A DNA stretch of 64,000 nucleotides from Phialocephala subalpina (Eukaryota > Ascomycota > Leotiomycetes > Helotiales > Mollisiaceae): positions 361,148-425,147 of the forward strand of contig FJOG01000027.1 in the NCBI GenBank assembly GCA_900073065.1. Direction: 5' to 3'. Position 1 is the stretch's first letter; every line of letters begins with the position of its first letter. Under the pieces are notes generated by a model. That model was not told the DNA's origin, searched no databases, and saw only the letters and a program-made list of their open reading frames with translations. A program made the translations under genes and the position numbers. Below, one piece after another: positions 47,291 to 57,404 of this stretch.

Positions 47291-48331
47291 TCAGCAAACA
47301 AAACTATGCGCATCTCTCAAATGTTTTATTGCTTTGCCAGTCCCTGAGCTTCTTCTGTACACTTTCCAACAGTATGCGCACCTCCAATGGGGACCTACGC
47401 TCCCCTCGTCATTCCCTGAAAAGTTCTCATGATGCTGCCAGATCCAAGACCGCTTCGCTGCACGTGAAAACGAAGCAGACTTTGTAGGAGTTCGGGAGGA
47501 CGAATCCGAGCCATAATCAAGGTATGAGACGGAAGATTCGGATGAGAAATCTGATGATGCGAAATGCTTCTCGAGGACACTGTCAACAGATAGAGATGAC
47601 GCCAGCGATGCAGTGTCAAAGGCAGGGACATCGAAGTCGGAGGAGTGCAAGCCGTCAAGCCATGAATCCAAATCATTCGAGAAGGTTGCGCTACGGACGT
47701 GGTTGCCACAAGAATCCGTACAGGAAGGAGGATGTGTATCTGGCGAGAATTGCTCAATGTCAATATCCCTGTCCCAACTGTCTAGGCAGGAATATCGACT
47801 CAGAAATGCTGGAGTTGATTCCAGTGTCGACGCTGAAAATTGCGTCGTGTCGGGTCTCTTGGTCGGTCTCAAAATCCCATGAGCAACTTCAAGATGTCTC
47901 ATCGGTTTGCCAGTCCCGGATATAGATTTAAAGCTTTTAGGGCAGTAGGCGCAATACCAGCGGCTCTGGCTGCCAGCATGGAAACTTCTCCGATTTGGTG
48001 CATGATGAGCCCAAATCCAGGATCGCTTCGGTAAGGCTGATGGAGAACGAGATCTCGACGACGAGACTGGTGACGCGAAAAGTGGACTTGGGGAGGCTGA
48101 AGGCGACGGCCGAGGAGAGATAGAAGGTGAAAAGTTGAAGTCCTGGAACTGGATATCGGCTTCGGTGTGGAATCGAGGGAGAGTGAGGTCCAGAAGCTGG
48201 AAAATAGGGGGGTGTTCAACCGAAACTAGCGCCATTTTCTGATCATGTGCAGCACGCAAATGTCGATCGACTTCCGTGGGACTGTTCTCTTTTTGTACTT
48301 CTTCTTCTTCCAACTTTGAAAATAATGACAT
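47291..48331 (-). CDS. Intronless protein with two BED-type zinc fingers
   Basis: The first in-frame ATG is 48331, giving 346 aa. Two modules of about 50 residues are nearly parallel: KRSWIWAHHA..RWYCAYCPKSF..GTGKPMRHLEVAH (residues 102-151) and KRSWIWQHHE..HWRCAYCWKVY..GTGKAIKHLRDAH (293-342). Each has C-x2-C and H-x4-H, the BED finger found at the N-terminus of fungal hAT transposases. No transposase catalytic or dimerisation domain follows. Ser-rich, acidic linkers separate the modules, and near the N-terminus VDRHLRAAH looks like the tail of a third finger without its cysteines. I infer a host protein derived from a hAT transposon, probably DNA-binding and nuclear. It is divergent from the LCB2-like gene. 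Confidence 0.8.
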   Translation of the reverse strand: MSLFSKLEEEEVQKENSPTEVDRHLRAAHDQKMALVSVEHPPIFQLLDLTLPRFHTEADIQFQDFNFSPSISPRPSPSASPSPLFASPVSSSRSRSPSALPKRSWIWAHHAPNRRSFHAGSQSRWYCAYCPKSFKSISGTGKPMRHLEVAHGILRPTKRPDTTQFSASTLESTPAFLSRYSCLDSWDRDIDIEQFSPDTHPPSCTDSCGNHVRSATFSNDLDSWLDGLHSSDFDVPAFDTASLASSLSVDSVLEKHFASSDFSSESSVSYLDYGSDSSSRTPTKSASFSRAAKRSWIWQHHENFSGNDEGSVGPHWRCAYCWKVYRRSSGTGKAIKHLRDAHSFVC

Positions 48332-48749
48332 GCAATCTAGTCCTAGGTACGATCCTTCTGGCCTCAAGTCTACTGCCTCCAGGTACTAATTAAAATGTAA
48401 AAATAAAAGCTCATCCCAAAGACCATGGCAGAATGTGGCTGTTGCTGCGTGCGGCGAGGAAGACTGAAGGTCGTGCGGCGGCACAGATCAGTGCCGCATT
48501 GTCTGGCAGCCATAAAATCTGGCCCTGGTACCTGCAGAAAGAAAGATTCCGGGCTCCGCGTTTTGGGTGTTCTGCTTCCAGGGCGCTTAATAACCATGAT
48601 TGGGGCTGAGTAGATACCATGATAGAAATGCTGACTGTGCGACGTCTTTTCGTCCCAACTTCTCCTCAGATTCGAAGGATCGAAACCCCAGACGACATCC
48701 AAACCTCCAGGCTATTTTGGAGCAGAACACCCTTCGTGGCTTTGGTGAA
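48332..48749. promoter_or_regulatory. Shared divergent promoter, BED-finger and LCB2-like genes
   Basis: 418 bases separate the two divergent ATGs. No operator is recognised. The LCB2-like frame stays open to 48600, but the first in-frame ATG is 48750. Confidence 0.4.
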
Positions 48750-50435
48750 ATGGCAATATCGAAGCCAAGAGATCATGGCGAGGCAGAGTACGGCCTGTTG
48801 GGGTCCCAGGCCCACGAATTCGTGTGCGAGCCACGGCCTGAGAATATTCTGTTTCCTGAAACAAGAATGGACGCTCCGCCATTCTACATCATCCTAACGA
48901 CCTACCTGGGCGTCCTGATCCTGATCATCTTCGGACGAATACGAGATTTCTTCGGTCGACGCTTCAAAGCAAATGATTATCTCCATCTCCAGGTCCAGAA
49001 TGGATACGCGCCACTTTACAGCGACTACGATGACTTCTTCACCCGCCGTCTCAAGCTGCGCATCGATGATTGCTTTGCGAGGCCTTGCAAGGGTGTCCCA
49101 GGCAGATATTTGACCTTGCTGGAAAGGACGTCGGATGATTTTAACAAGCACTACCGCTTGACTGGCAACACCGTTCAGGCGCTGAACATGGCATCGTACA
49201 ACTATCTCGGCTTTGCTCGGTCGAATGATAGCTGCTCAGATGCTGTAGAAAAAATCGTTCGGAGTCATGGACTGAGCTATGCAAGCTCACAGACCTGCGT
49301 TGGAACTTCAGACCTCTTGCTCCAAGTCGAGGATCAAGTTGCTTCCTTCGTAGGAAAAGAGGCCGCTCTCCTCTGCTCCATGGGATTCCAGACAAATTGC
49401 TCAACCCTTCCTTGTCTAGCGACTGAGGGGTGCTTGATCCTTTCAGACGAGCTCAACCATGCCTCTCTTCGGATGGGCGCTCGCATATCCGGAGCGACAA
49501 TTCGCTCATTTCACCACAATGATATGGATGACTTGGAAAGATCATTGCGTCGTGCCATTTCGGAGGGCCAGCCAGGGAGTGACGAGCCTTGGAAGAAGAT
49601 TCTACTCGTAGTAGAAGGGATATATTCGATGGAGGGAACAATGTGCAATCTTCCAGGCATCGTAGCTTTGAAAGAGAAGTACAAATGTTACCTCTTTATG
49701 GATGAAGCGCACTCCATTGGAGCAATAGGTCCTCGAGGAAGAGGTGTGTGTGATTTCTTCGGGATATGCCCTTCCAGGGTAGATGTTCTCATGGGTACCT
49801 TCAGCAAATCCTTTGGGGCTGTCGGTGGTTATATCGCAGGCGATAGAGAAATGATCTCAAAATTGCGCATCTCCAGCCCTGACACCTGTTTTGGAGAAGC
49901 ACCATCGCCTCCTATCCTCAAGCAGATCTCCAGTGCGTTGAAGATTATGACCAGCGCCGAGGGTGAAGGGAGACTACGAAGACTTGCGTTCAATTCCAGG
50001 TACCTCCGACTCGGTTTGAAGCGTTTGGGCTTCATCATATATGGTCAAGATGACTCGCCAATTGTGCCGCTCTTGATTTACAATACAGCAAAGATTGCAG
50101 CTTTTTCGCGCGAGATGCTCAGGAGGAATATTGCCACGGTTGTAGTTGCGTTTCCAGCGACGCCGATGGAGTCAGCAAGAGCTAGACTGTGCTTGTCTGC
50201 AGCGCATACGAAGGATGATCTCGATAGAGTGCTGAAAGCATGTGACGAGATTGGCGATCTGTTGCTGTTGAAACTTTCCAGTGGTGTTGGCGGAGGCTCC
50301 TATCCAGCAAATCTTGAACCGCAGACCAGCTTTTGGAGGAAACATAAGATTGAAGGGAATAAGAATCGTCCAAGATGGCGACTCGAAGATGTCATTGAGA
50401 GAGGTGTGAGCGATGTCCAGCTTCCCTTGACTTGA
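48750..50435 (+). CDS. Serine palmitoyltransferase LCB2-like subunit (alpha-oxoamine synthase), diverged
   Basis: Single exon, 561 aa from ATG 48750. An N-terminal membrane helix (PFYIILTTYLGVLILIIFGR) is followed by HLQVQNGYAPLYSDYDDFFT and RLDDCFARP-like RIDDCFARPCKGVPGRYLTL. The PLP-dependent core has MASYNYLGFA, LILSDELNHASLRMGAR, VVEGIYSMEGTMCNLPG, FMDEAHSIGAIGPRGRGVCD and the PLP lysine K353 in GTFSKSFGAVGGYIAG. LCB2 condenses serine with palmitoyl-CoA in the ER as the first step of sphingolipid synthesis, together with LCB1. This copy differs from usual fungal LCB2 after SYASSQTCVGTSDLLLQVE and after the PLP lysine (ISSPDTCFGEAPSPPILKQI), and lacks introns. It is followed by a P450 and an MFS gene. 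It could be a secondary-metabolism paralog or a resistant copy; being the only LCB2 is not excluded. Confidence 0.88.
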   Translation: MAISKPRDHGEAEYGLLGSQAHEFVCEPRPENILFPETRMDAPPFYIILTTYLGVLILIIFGRIRDFFGRRFKANDYLHLQVQNGYAPLYSDYDDFFTRRLKLRIDDCFARPCKGVPGRYLTLLERTSDDFNKHYRLTGNTVQALNMASYNYLGFARSNDSCSDAVEKIVRSHGLSYASSQTCVGTSDLLLQVEDQVASFVGKEAALLCSMGFQTNCSTLPCLATEGCLILSDELNHASLRMGARISGATIRSFHHNDMDDLERSLRRAISEGQPGSDEPWKKILLVVEGIYSMEGTMCNLPGIVALKEKYKCYLFMDEAHSIGAIGPRGRGVCDFFGICPSRVDVLMGTFSKSFGAVGGYIAGDREMISKLRISSPDTCFGEAPSPPILKQISSALKIMTSAEGEGRLRRLAFNSRYLRLGLKRLGFIIYGQDDSPIVPLLIYNTAKIAAFSREMLRRNIATVVVAFPATPMESARARLCLSAAHTKDDLDRVLKACDEIGDLLLLKLSSGVGGGSYPANLEPQTSFWRKHKIEGNKNRPRWRLEDVIERGVSDVQLPLT

Positions 50436-50619
50436 CTTCCTGTCATGCGTAAGTAATTGCTGAAATGGAGGCCCTGTTTCGAATGTCCCGGGGAGAGGAC
50501 TTTGGTGAATATTTTGATATTGACAAGTTAGTTATACATATAGACACAGATAGACTCCATGGAACTCCGAACCCCAATCATCAGAAGATCGAAAGACTCG
50601 TCACTCTCTCGGATCTTCA

Positions 50620-52587
50620 TCAACTCGTCCGAACAAAACACCCATCCCCACTCGCAAGTGTGAGTCCCAAGATTTGTTTCTCCATCCCAATCTCTGGAAA
50701 GGTAGTTTCTGCCGGGAGGCTCAGCATTGGAAAAGCTTTGAGAAGCCTCACAATAGTATACGAAGCTTCCGCAAGTGCGAATTGTCCTTTGTCATCAAGT
50801 TAGCATCCATCACCGCACGGAAGATGAGATATTCACTTACGACCAGGACAAACTCGACGACCTCCGTGGAATGGGAGATATCCATACGACTTCTCAACGT
50901 GATCGAGAGCACCATTCTGCCACCTCTCAGGTCGGAAGACATCGGCATCGGATCCGTAGAGATCCGTGCGACGATGCAAAGAATAGACACACACCGCGAC
51001 GTCTTCTCCTTTCCGTACGAGTACTGGAGACCTTCCATCTTCGCCGCCGCCAGTTGGGAGCACAACGTCTTCAGCTGCTGTTCTCGAGTTTACAGGTACT
51101 GATGGGTAGAGACGTAGGACTATGGGTCTTGTTAGCATCGATGCGGATGAGGAATGCAAATATGAGGGGAATGTGGCGCACCTTCTTTCAAGACGCAAGT
51201 AAGGTATGCCATGTCCTTGGTCTTGTTCACATCAACGGCCGCAGATCCAAACATTGCTGATATCTCTTCTCGAACACGAAGCTGGACTTCCTGGTATCGG
51301 GCGAGGAGTCTCCTAAATTCAGTTGTGATTAGTCCTCACAGTGGAACCGTTCGCTGAGGAGGGGGGCAGTCTTACATCGTCCATGTGAGCAAACACGCCG
51401 TCGTGTCTCTGCCAGCCAGCAGGAGATGCATCAAGTGAGCTCGAGCCTGTATTGGATCATCGACGTCGAAAACCAGTTCTCCGAGCAAGTTTCCTTGAGC
51501 ACCCTTGTCATTACTTGGGTCCAACACCGACCTCGCCTTCACCTGCATCGCATTGTCGACGATTTTGTCAACGTATGCATGTACTGTTTTGCAAGAGTCG
51601 CGAAACTCCTGGCCATTGAACAACCAGCAAAGTCGACCAAGCTGGTACCGCTTAGAAAGGTAGACCTGAGCGTACTGAAATGCCCGACTGAACTCTGCTT
51701 CTTCTTGTGTCTGGCTTGGAGTAAGGCTGTAAACGGACTTGCCAAAAATGAATGCAGTGGTGACGTCCAAAGTCAGTGAGAAGAAGAGAGGCTGAAGATC
51801 AACTGTGGAGTCGCAACCGATCCGAGTGATGAGATTGTCCACGTGCTCTTGAAACAAAGCTGAGTTGGTGCAATGTTTCTGGAAGAATGATGGCTTGAGA
51901 AGTGCTCGGGAGTGTCTCCACGATGCTCCGTCTTGGGTGAATATAGCATCGCCAATCAAGGAGCAGAGGACTTCACGGCGCACTTCGTGACTAAAAACTA
52001 AATTTTAAACCTCAATTAGCCTCAGTAACTTGTGAAAATGAAGGAATATCACGTACATTTCTCCTTGGTACTCAGCACAGCTTTGATGTTCTCTGGATCC
52101 TGAGTACCCCATACTCGAGATCCAAGAACTGTCCACTCGAAGGTATTTCCTGCTTCTGCTACCAGCGACTGAAAGTAGCGGAGTACTCGACCTTCTTTAC
52201 TAGCTGCGAATACTTGGAGAGGCTTGTCAATGCCAAAGAACCAATGTGTTCTGAGATGAGAAGGTTCCTTGCATCCATATCGCTGCTCGAGGGCCTTGGT
52301 TGCCTAGGGATAGCTGTCAGTGTCTTGCCAGACCTCCTTCTCCTATGGAGACTTACATTGTTCCATCTTATCTGGGACAATATTATTTTGCAGATCAAAA
52401 TTATAAAGAATATGATGGCGAATGCCTTGACTGTGGCAAAGTTCTGGATCCATGCCAGGCCGAGTTCTCCATTTGAGGATTTTTGCGATTGCAAGACAAC
52501 AACCTTAGAGGAAGCTAATTCAAGAAGATGCGAGGGACTCTCAAAGGATCTATTCTCGGACATGAAAGTAATGTTATGAGAAGTCAT
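50620..52587 (-). CDS. Cytochrome P450, CYP52-like
   Basis: Six exons (52357-52587, 52057-52303, 51376-51997, 51182-51312, 50841-51119, 50620-50786) give 558 aa. An N-terminal anchor (FAIIFFIILICKIILSQIRW) sits after an unusually long lead of about 50 residues. Then ALEQRYGCKEPS and FGIDKPLQVFAASKEGRVL follow, as in the CYP52/CYP63-type alkane and fatty-acid hydroxylases. GDAIFTQDGASWRHSRALLK is the helix C region and LLLAGRDTTACLLTW the I-helix oxygen site. The E-x-x-R pair E410/R413 lies in KEVLRLYP, and the heme Cys is C501 in LPFHGGRRVCPGRQFALAEA. It is an ER monooxygenase, by family acting on long aliphatic chains. It converges on the LCB2-like gene (184 bases between stops) and is divergent from the MFS gene. 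Confidence 0.92.
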
Positions 52588-53289
52588 GGCTGCGCGATTG
52601 TGAAGTGACGAAAGGATGGTGTGTTGGTGACTCTTCTTCGTGATGGAAGGAGGCAACTTATATACAATGATGACCATGCAATACAAGCACGATAGTCCCC
52701 TGCAAATAATTCAAACTGGTTCTCTCGATGACAGGCGCATTCTTGAAAATTACTTGAAAGTCATCTTCAGTCCGGCTCCGGACCGTTGACCAGCACTGCA
52801 ACTGGCTGTGCATCAACTCTAAAATAGTAGTAAGGGATCTAACATAGGAACAATTGAAATCTCTCCTCTGGCGATGGAATATTGAGGCTCTCGAACAAGG
52901 CCTGAATTTGGGTTGGACTGGACTGGACTGGAGTGAAGGATTTTGAGGAGGCTGAGGCGGACTGAAGGAGCGGGACTGGACTGGACCGCACAGCCACAAC
53001 TCGCAACAAGTCCAACACCGAAATGCAGCAGCACTTCTATTCATCTTAAGGGGATATAATTAATTGAAGGTCTCGCGAAAAGCTTCCTGTGCGGTGATAG
53101 TTCTATATTTCCAAGCTTGATATTGTTGCATTTCAATTGTGACTTTTGAAGCATCACCAGCATTCTTTGTAAGGACCAATGATCTAGCGAATACCACCAA
53201 ATCGAGACAGCCGTACTTTGGAAGAAGAGCAGATCAACACCAAATCTCCTTCCGGAGTTCTGGTTCGATACCTGTCAAAGAGCGAAATA
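52588..53289. promoter_or_regulatory. Divergent promoter region, P450 and MFS genes
   Basis: 702 bases between the two ATGs. It contains a minus-strand TATATAA (52658-52664, about 71 bases before the P450 ATG) and pentanucleotide GGACT runs at 52915-52929 and 52973-52987. Confidence 0.5.
52915..52987. repeat. GGACT pentanucleotide runs in the P450/MFS promoter
   Basis: GGACT is repeated three times at 52915-52929 (followed by GGAGT) and twice plus GGACC at 52973-52987, with a further GGACT at 52959-52963. It may be a simple-sequence expansion or a cluster of binding sites; sequence observation only. Confidence 0.6.
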
Positions 53290-55260
53290 ATGTCGGCAAC
53301 ACAAAATCCATCTGGTCACTTGACATCGCTCGGCGACAATCCTCAGGTAGTGGAATATGACGAGAAAGAGTCAATAGAAGTGGACTTCAAAGCAGACTGG
53401 AAGCTATATCTTGTCTTTGCCACACTCTGTATTCTTGCACTAGCCGCTGCATTAGATGGAACATGTCTCGGAACAGCCCTGCCAGTAAGTCTCAACCCCA
53501 TCCCTCACTTCGAAGAAGCAACACAATCATCACAGGGAGACAAGAGTTATACATGTCTAACTAAGCCTAAATCTTAGACAATAACGACCTCCATCCACGG
53601 CACTACAACCCAGGCTATCTGGGCATCGATCGCGTTCAACCTCTCATCAACAATCTGCCAACTCGTATTCGTCTCCTTCTCCTCCATCTTCGGCCGCAAA
53701 CCCATGATGATCCTAGCCGTCCTCTTCTTTGCCACAGGCGGCTTCACGGGTGCGATTGCAGGAAACATCAGCGTGCTGACCGTAGGACGTGCATTCCAGG
53801 GTGTTGGGAGTGGAGCCATCATCGTTCTGACGGAAGTCATAGTAACGGATCTTGTGCCGATGAGAGTTAGAGGGAAATGGTTTGGTATTATCAGTCTAGC
53901 ATGGGCGATTGGGACTGCGGGAGGGCCGTTGATCGGGGGGTTGCTTGCGGAGAATGACGACTGGGTGAGTTCGCACTGGTTCTAGATGCAGGGGCGTGCA
54001 GCGTGCTGACTTGGATTTGTATGAATAGAGGTGGATTTTTAGGATAAATGTCCTTCTGTGCGTGGTTGCTGGTGTTATGATCCCTCTGTTGCTGGACATT
54101 CGCTTCAAGAATCCGGTCTCAGTGCGAAAGCAATTGAAAGAGTTTGACTGGGCGGGGTTGGTCTTGTTTGTCTCGTCATTTACAGCTCTACTCCTGTCTA
54201 TTACAATGGTCAGTAAACAGATTCTTAATGCAAGTCTTGGAGATTAACAGGGTTTAGGGAGGTGTAATATACCCTTGGTCCAACTGGAGAATCACAGTTC
54301 TCCTCTCTACCAGCTTACTCGGAACGATCCTCTTCGTCGCCTACGAATCATTCATCCCCAGATTCCCATTCCTCTGCGTTGTTCTTTTCAAAAATGTCAC
54401 CGCTGCAGTAACATTCCTCGGCACCTTCCTACACGGTTTCATCCTCTGGTCCCTCCTCTTCTACCTACCCCTCTACTACCAAGCAATAAAAGGCTTCAAC
54501 CCCACCCAATCCGGACTTGCAGTCTTCCCAGAGACTCTAATCATCGCACCCGTTTCCCTCACCGTCGGCATCTTGGTTTCAAAAACGGGCCATTTCAAAT
54601 GGAGTATCGTCAGCGGATGGTTCTTCACTACTCTCGGTACCGGCCTCCTCATCCTCCTGGACGTCCACACCACCACGCCAACTTGGATCGGAATCAATAT
54701 CATAGTCGGCCTTGGGACTGGAATGCTGTTTTCGGGGATGGCGTTTTCGATCCAAGCGGCTGCAACGGCATTTGGGCAGGACTCAGCTCTTGCCATAGCA
54801 ATGTTCAGTTTCTTCCGCTCGCTTGGCGCTGTATGTTCTCTCTCGACCCCCGCTCCCCAACCCCTCCTTACATCATCCGTACGCTAATGAATGAGATATA
54901 TAGACAGTAGGGATAGCAGCAAGCGGAGCTCTTTTCCAAGCTGAGATGAAGAGAAAACTGCTCTCGTTCCCAGCGCTGGCTGCTCAGGCAATGCAGTATA
55001 CGAATGATGCTGTCGAGCTAGCGGTTGCGATCAAGACCCTGCCACCAGGCGGAGAGGAGAGATCGGGCATTACGCAGGCGTATTCAGATGGTTTGAAGAG
55101 GGTATGGTTGGGGATGTGCATCATGGCTGCTCTTGGGACATGTACATGCTTTTTTGCAAAGGAGTATTCGCTGGATGTGCAGCATAATTCAGAACAAGTG
55201 TTGGGAAATCGTGAGAAGGACAAGCTACATAGCTCAAGCGAAAGTCAAGAGGAAGTATAA
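53290..55260 (+). CDS. MFS multidrug/efflux transporter (DHA2 type)
   Basis: Five exons (53290-53484, 53578-53964, 54029-54208, 54258-54830, 54904-55260) give 563 aa. TM1 ends ALDGTCLGTALP joined to TITTSIHGTTTQAIW, the D-x-T..ALPTI pattern of DHA pumps. The loop 2-3 signature is SSIFGRKPMM, motif C is GTAGGPLIGGLLAEND, and WRWIFRIN is formed across intron 2. About 14 hydrophobic segments are countable, and the tail is hydrophilic. Such proton-coupled antiporters export toxins or the producer's own metabolites at the plasma membrane. The neighbourhood (P450, LCB2-like enzyme) suggests export of, or protection from, a lipid-like metabolite; this is inference. The ATG at 53290 is the first in the open frame. 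Confidence 0.92.
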
Positions 55261-55619
55261 AATCAGAATTTGGTTTGTTACTGTTTGAAATCTTTCGCGA
55301 TGAAAGGATCCCGATGCTCATCCCGTGAAGGCGACTATTGTGAACTTGCGAGACATATCCATCCTAGAAATGGATACGACATGGAACGAGAACGCAGACC
55401 CTGCGAGGACCCGAACGGGTGGTTGCGATGTGTAACACAATTTCCCGACTTTCTGGCCTGGGGGCACATTTCCAGGAGAAGCATGTTCCGGACTAGCTAC
55501 CGGACATAATTCGAAGTTCAACTACTTTCTACTATGACAGATTCGGAAGAACCTACACATAAAAGAACGGAAACTGCTCGCGTTCCGGAATGCATCCTCC
55601 CGTTTCTCACTCTTCTTAT
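55261..55619. other. Convergent intergenic region
   Basis: 359 bases between the MFS stop and the WSC remnant. No gene seen. Confidence 0.55.
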
Positions 55620-55886
55620 TTAACAAAGGTCAAAAATTTGATTTAGTACGATGCGCAAGAAAGTCCTTGACGTCGTCCCATCGACACCAAGATACGCCCC
55701 TCCATTCCCGAAACTATTCCCACACCAGCATTCTTGGCTATACTCTAGCCCAGCAATCGAGTATCCAGCACTTTTGCAGGCGGACTGACACAGTTCGACT
55801 GTCATGGCCCTGGAGCCACCGGTGACGGTTTGGCCGTTTGGCAGGGCGCGACCGGAAACGTTATCGGAGTAGCAGCCTAGTGATGT
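55620..55886 (-). pseudogene. WSC-domain remnant downstream of the GH16 stop codon
   Basis: Directly after the GH16 TGA and in the same frame, the sequence reads TSLGCYSDNVSGRALPNGQT, then TGGSRAMTVELCQSACKSAG, then AGLEYSQECWCGNSFGNGGA. This is a WSC carbohydrate-binding domain with its cysteine pattern. The last third of a WSC domain (the second C-x3-C and C-G-G-x-x-R/L) is missing, replaced by an unrelated short tail to a stop at 55620. No GT..AG intron that removes the TGA and keeps frame was found. Confidence 0.7.
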
Positions 55887-57404
55887 TCATTTGGGCGTCG
55901 CCATGGCCGCGGTTGCAGACTTGTTCGATGTCGTAGATGTGGTTTTAGAAGCTGTGGTTGTAGTTGTTGGTTTTGTTGATGAGGAAGAAGAGGATTTGGA
56001 ATTAGATGTGGAAGAGGATGGTTTTGAAGTCGTGGTTGATGAGGATGATGATTTAGAGCTGGAAGTGGAGGAGGGTGTTTTGGATGTCGAGGTTGAGGTC
56101 GAGCTCAACGATTTTGAATTAGTAGAACTGCTAGTTGTAGATGTCGTCTTAGTAGAAGAGCTCGTCGAAGATGTTTTAGTCGAAGTCACCGCTAGAAGAT
56201 TCCTCGTTAGCGATCGAAATGAAGATTTAGGGTGGAACTTACGAGTCGTCAACTTTGAGGTCGTCGAACTCGCAGAACCGAGCTGATAAACCTTCACACT
56301 ATTGACTTGCCAATAACTGTTTGCAAAGGCGGACGGATGTCCTGCAACATAGTCGATACACGTGCTAGCAAGTCCACTACAAACCGAATCCCCACCCCAA
56401 ACATTTCCTGCCCAATCCCCACAAAACGTCGTATCAAACACCAAACTCTGATTCATGAAATGAGTATCGATATTACAACCATTCCCACCAACGTAATTTG
56501 CTTGGGGAGTACCCCATCCGCTAGGGACTGGTGATCCAGACGCTATATCGCTTGGTACACTGCCTTTGGGGAAGAACCATGTCTTGATGTATGATGAGGT
56601 CCATTCGGTAGCGTAGACTCCTCCGCCGTTGTTGTTGAAACCGGTGCCGTAGGATACGGTGTTGCTTGATGCTATGTTGCAACCTGTGTTTCCGTTCTGG
56701 GTGCCATCGCATTGGAGACTGTTCACTGTGCCGGATTGTGTTCCTGTTGTCATTTGGCAATTCGGCCCTCTGGTCCGTTGTCAGAATTTGAGATTCCCAA
56801 AAGTAGGTGTGAACACACGTATGCAGACTTATCTGATTTGCCGTATTTCTGCTAACGCCTTCGATCATATCAATCTCTCCTGAACTCGGCCAATTGGGGC
56901 CAAACATCCAGACTGAGAACGTCAGAAAGCGTATTAGAGATAATAATATGATCGCTTACAGGCCGGCCATACTCCACAAGTTGAGTCAGGCATGTGTGCA
57001 ATATCCGCAATGAATAAACCATGCGTCCAACTCTTCTGCGTTGTAATTCTTACACTCTTCCTCCCCTGTGCTGTGATAGCCAGCGTCGTGCTGTGATCGA
57101 CTCCCATGAATGCGGGAGTATTGTATCCCTGCGAGATCAAGCCCGCAGTTTGAGCATCTCCTCGGGAAAGATATTCAACAAAACCATGTGTTGGATCGGT
57201 ATCCTGTGACCTGATGAGCTGCAAATACTATGATGAGATACGGGAGCTGCTTACTGTCCAAAAGTTCCAACCGTTGAAAAAGGTCGAGCCTCCGTATGCA
57301 GTGTCAAGTGTATATGATTGCGCAGCAGCGACTGTCGGACAGGATAGTAAATAGGTCAAAAGAGCGGTGCCTAATGGTAAGGAGAATATGGAAAATGTAG
57401 ACAT
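55887..57404 (-). CDS. Secreted GH16 endo-beta-glucanase with Ser/Thr-rich tail
   Basis: Exons 57255-57404, 56960-57203, 56819-56912, 56243-56769 and 55887-56191 give 439 aa. A signal peptide ([19 protein letters not shown]) is followed by [20 protein letters not shown]. The catalytic GH16 motif is GEIDMIEG (E144, D146, E149) preceded by [23 protein letters not shown] and [12 protein letters not shown] complete the fungal mixed-linkage/1,3-beta-glucanase subfamily. The catalytic part ends [15 protein letters not shown] and then runs into about 120 Ser/Thr residues, a likely O-mannosylated stalk. An in-frame 51-base intron (56192-56242) lies at the start of the stalk. It acts on cell-wall glucan outside the cell. 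Translation stops at TGA 55887-55889, just before an in-frame WSC remnant. Confidence 0.9.

Noticed and set aside
55891..56286. Val/Asp/Glu-rich plus-strand frame opposite the GH16 Ser/Thr stalk
   Set aside because: Complement of the Ser/Thr codon run; not a gene.
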